Assembly (NCBI GenBank): GCA_014381035.1
Contig: JACMIS010000894.1
Coordinates: 1 to 14,705 of the forward strand
Direction of reading: 5' to 3'
DNA from: Armatimonadota bacterium
GTDB lineage: Bacteria; Armatimonadota; Armatimonadia; Armatimonadales; Armatimonadaceae
DNA length: 14,705 nt
The translations under genes and the position numbers were made by a program. This document shows, piece after piece, positions 13,507-14,705 of this stretch (its first letter is position 1; every line of letters begins with the position of its first letter). Under the pieces are notes generated by a model. The model ran no database searches. It had not been told where the DNA came from and worked only from the letters and a program-made list of their open reading frames with translations.

Positions 13507-14705
13507 ATGCAAGAAAACTACTACGTACTTCTCGGTATCGAACAGACGGCGGGCGAGGACGAAATACGGCGTGCATACCGCGATCTAATCGCCGAAGCGA
13601 TGGAAGACCAGCCACGCTTTCAAGCACTGTCCGAAGCGTTCGAGACACTCAAGGACCCGGTCCGGCGGGCGTCATACGACCAGCGTTTGCGTAGCGGTGC
13701 CGCCACCATGATGGGCTCGGCAACCGCAATGGATTCCGCCACGGCGATGGGGTCGGCGACCGCGATGGGCACCGTTTCGATGCCGAAAAGCAACCCGGGT
13801 ACCGGCGTGTACGCACCGCCTTCGGCGACGATTGCGGCGAAAACCGCGATGTCGTTTGTTCTGCCGACGATCTGCCCCGCCAGTTTATCGCCGTGTCCGT
13901 TAAAAGCCGGACAGGTCGTTCCCGATGAAGGTTTCTGCCCGGAGTGTGGCGTGTTGCTTGGCTCTTTCGGTGCTAACGCGCCGCTTTTGAAGGGAAACCT
14001 GCTTCCCTTTCTCGTGGACACGAACGGGCGCGAATACCCGCTCAAGCGCGGCGAGAACATCGTCGGGCGCGAGGGCGCGGACGTGCTATTACCGGATCGG
14101 AGCGTTTCGCGGCGACACGCCCAGTTCGTGGTCGTGGAAGGCGGCGCGGTCACACTCTCCGAACTGGGCAGCACCAACGGTTCGCGGCACGGTGCGACAC
14201 CGCTCCAACCGGGGCAGCTGGTGACCCTCAAAAACGGCGACGAGTTGCGCTTCGGCTCCATTCGCCTGACAATCCGTATTCCGGAGTCGCCCGCGAAAGC
14301 TATCGCCGCCGCGCCGAGCGCGAAACCGTCCATCGCGGCAAAACCGCTCGCCGCCCTGCCATCGTACAGCGGCAAAACGTCGCCCGTTCCCGCTTCCGCC
14401 CCGATAGCCGAGGAGATGGGCGACGGCGCGAAACTGACCGGGACCGGCACGAACAAGCAGAACCACTTTATCGGCACCACAGAAGAAACCACGGTCGGCA
14501 GAAAACCGGACAATGCGCTGATGATTACCGCCGACCCGTTTATTTCCGGAAAACACGCGGTAATTTTGTTCGAGAATGGGCGGTATAAAGTAATGGACCT
14601 GGGTTCCACCAATGGGACTCGCTGGAATGGGCGCAAATTACTACCCCAGGTGCCTCAGTCGCTGTCGAACGGCGACGAGATCATCTTCGGACAAACGCCG
14701 TTCAC
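13507..14705 (+). CDS. J-like / zinc-finger / double FHA protein, 3' end missing
   Basis: Partial gene; 399 residues are seen and the frame is still open at the window edge. Residues 4-60 resemble a J domain (ENYYVLLGIEQTAGEDEIRRAY, broken here; then LSEAFETLKDPVRRASYDQR). The HPD tripeptide needed to stimulate DnaK is absent: helix II runs into AEAMEDQPRF. A repeat of (G/D)SATAM units follows at 70-87, beside ATMMG (66-70). Four cysteines (C123, C130, C144, C147; the last two as CPECG) could form a zinc ribbon. FHA1 (about 178-256) has GRE (187-189), SRRH (201-204) and GSTNGS (221-226). FHA2 (from about 325) has GRKPDN (331-336), SGKH (347-350) and GSTNGT (366-371). Both FHA sites look competent. 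It starts 3 nt after the VWA stop. It is probably a cytoplasmic adaptor that assembles phosphothreonine partners. Confidence 0.88.
   Translation, partial: MQENYYVLLGIEQTAGEDEIRRAYRDLIAEAMEDQPRFQALSEAFETLKDPVRRASYDQRLRSGAATMMGSATAMDSATAMGSATAMGTVSMPKSNPGTGVYAPPSATIAAKTAMSFVLPTICPASLSPCPLKAGQVVPDEGFCPECGVLLGSFGANAPLLKGNLLPFLVDTNGREYPLKRGENIVGREGADVLLPDRSVSRRHAQFVVVEGGAVTLSELGSTNGSRHGATPLQPGQLVTLKNGDELRFGSIRLTIRIPESPAKAIAAAPSAKPSIAAKPLAALPSYSGKTSPVPASAPIAEEMGDGAKLTGTGTNKQNHFIGTTEETTVGRKPDNALMITADPFISGKHAVILFENGRYKVMDLGSTNGTRWNGRKLLPQVPQSLSNGDEIIFGQTPF

Noticed and set aside
12595..13512. Minus-strand open frame of 305 codons
   Set aside because: It is antisense to the VWA gene and rich in Arg/His/Asp/Gly as expected from the reverse of GC-rich codons; no domain was recognised.
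13620..14636. Minus-strand open frame of 338 codons
   Set aside because: It lies wholly antisense to the J-like/FHA gene, whose frame encodes clear FHA motifs. The antisense translation has no recognisable domain and is low in complexity.

Overview
The window is GC-rich, gene-dense bacterial chromosome with every supported gene on the + strand. The combination of a secreted PEP-CTERM-type protein, a Rho factor with a long Asn/Arg-rich N-terminal extension, few Shine-Dalgarno sequences with several -10 boxes just upstream of start codons, and a run of FHA-domain signalling proteins fits Armatimonadota best. Planctomycetes or Chloroflexi relatives cannot be excluded, and the taxonomic call is inference. 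No rRNA, tRNA, CRISPR array, insertion sequence or phage gene is visible.

Layout. (1) 1-979: 3' part of a secreted PEP-CTERM-anchored protein whose true start lies left of the window. (2) 980-1447: a terminator-like hairpin, a candidate promoter and a leader of about 320 nt for rho (1448-3220). (3) 3367-3954: a BFN/DUF151 bifunctional-nuclease-family protein, then a perfect 33-bp hairpin that starts on the last base of its stop codon. (4) 4051-5499: a small two-helix membrane protein and a membrane-anchored seven-blade WD40 propeller. (5) 5627-9232: a nucleoside hydrolase, an E2 acyltransferase-like protein that has lost its catalytic and lipoylation residues, and the bifunctional NAD(P)HX epimerase/dehydratase. 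(6) 9229-14705 (runs off the window): a phosphothreonine-signalling module of a single-pass FHA protein, a six-helix protein with two FHA domains, a cytoplasmic VWA protein, and a J-like/zinc-finger/FHA-FHA protein.

How the genes work together. Region 6 is the most system-like part. It carries five FHA domains in three proteins plus a VWA protein with an intact metal site, with very short gaps or overlaps except where a 20-bp hairpin separates the first and second genes. The VWA protein and the J-like protein carry short repeated Thr-(Met/Leu)-Met-Gly motifs that could be phosphothreonine ligands for the FHA domains. No kinase or phosphatase lies in the window, and one would be expected nearby. 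Region 5 mixes nucleotide/cofactor salvage and repair enzymes with a pseudoenzyme of unknown role. The remaining genes are housekeeping or general surface functions.

Non-coding structure is unusually clear: two long perfect hairpins made of related TTGGGTG-type words, a 14-bp GC-rich hairpin before the E2-like gene, and an 18-bp tandem repeat that duplicates the -10 region of the nucleoside hydrolase gene.
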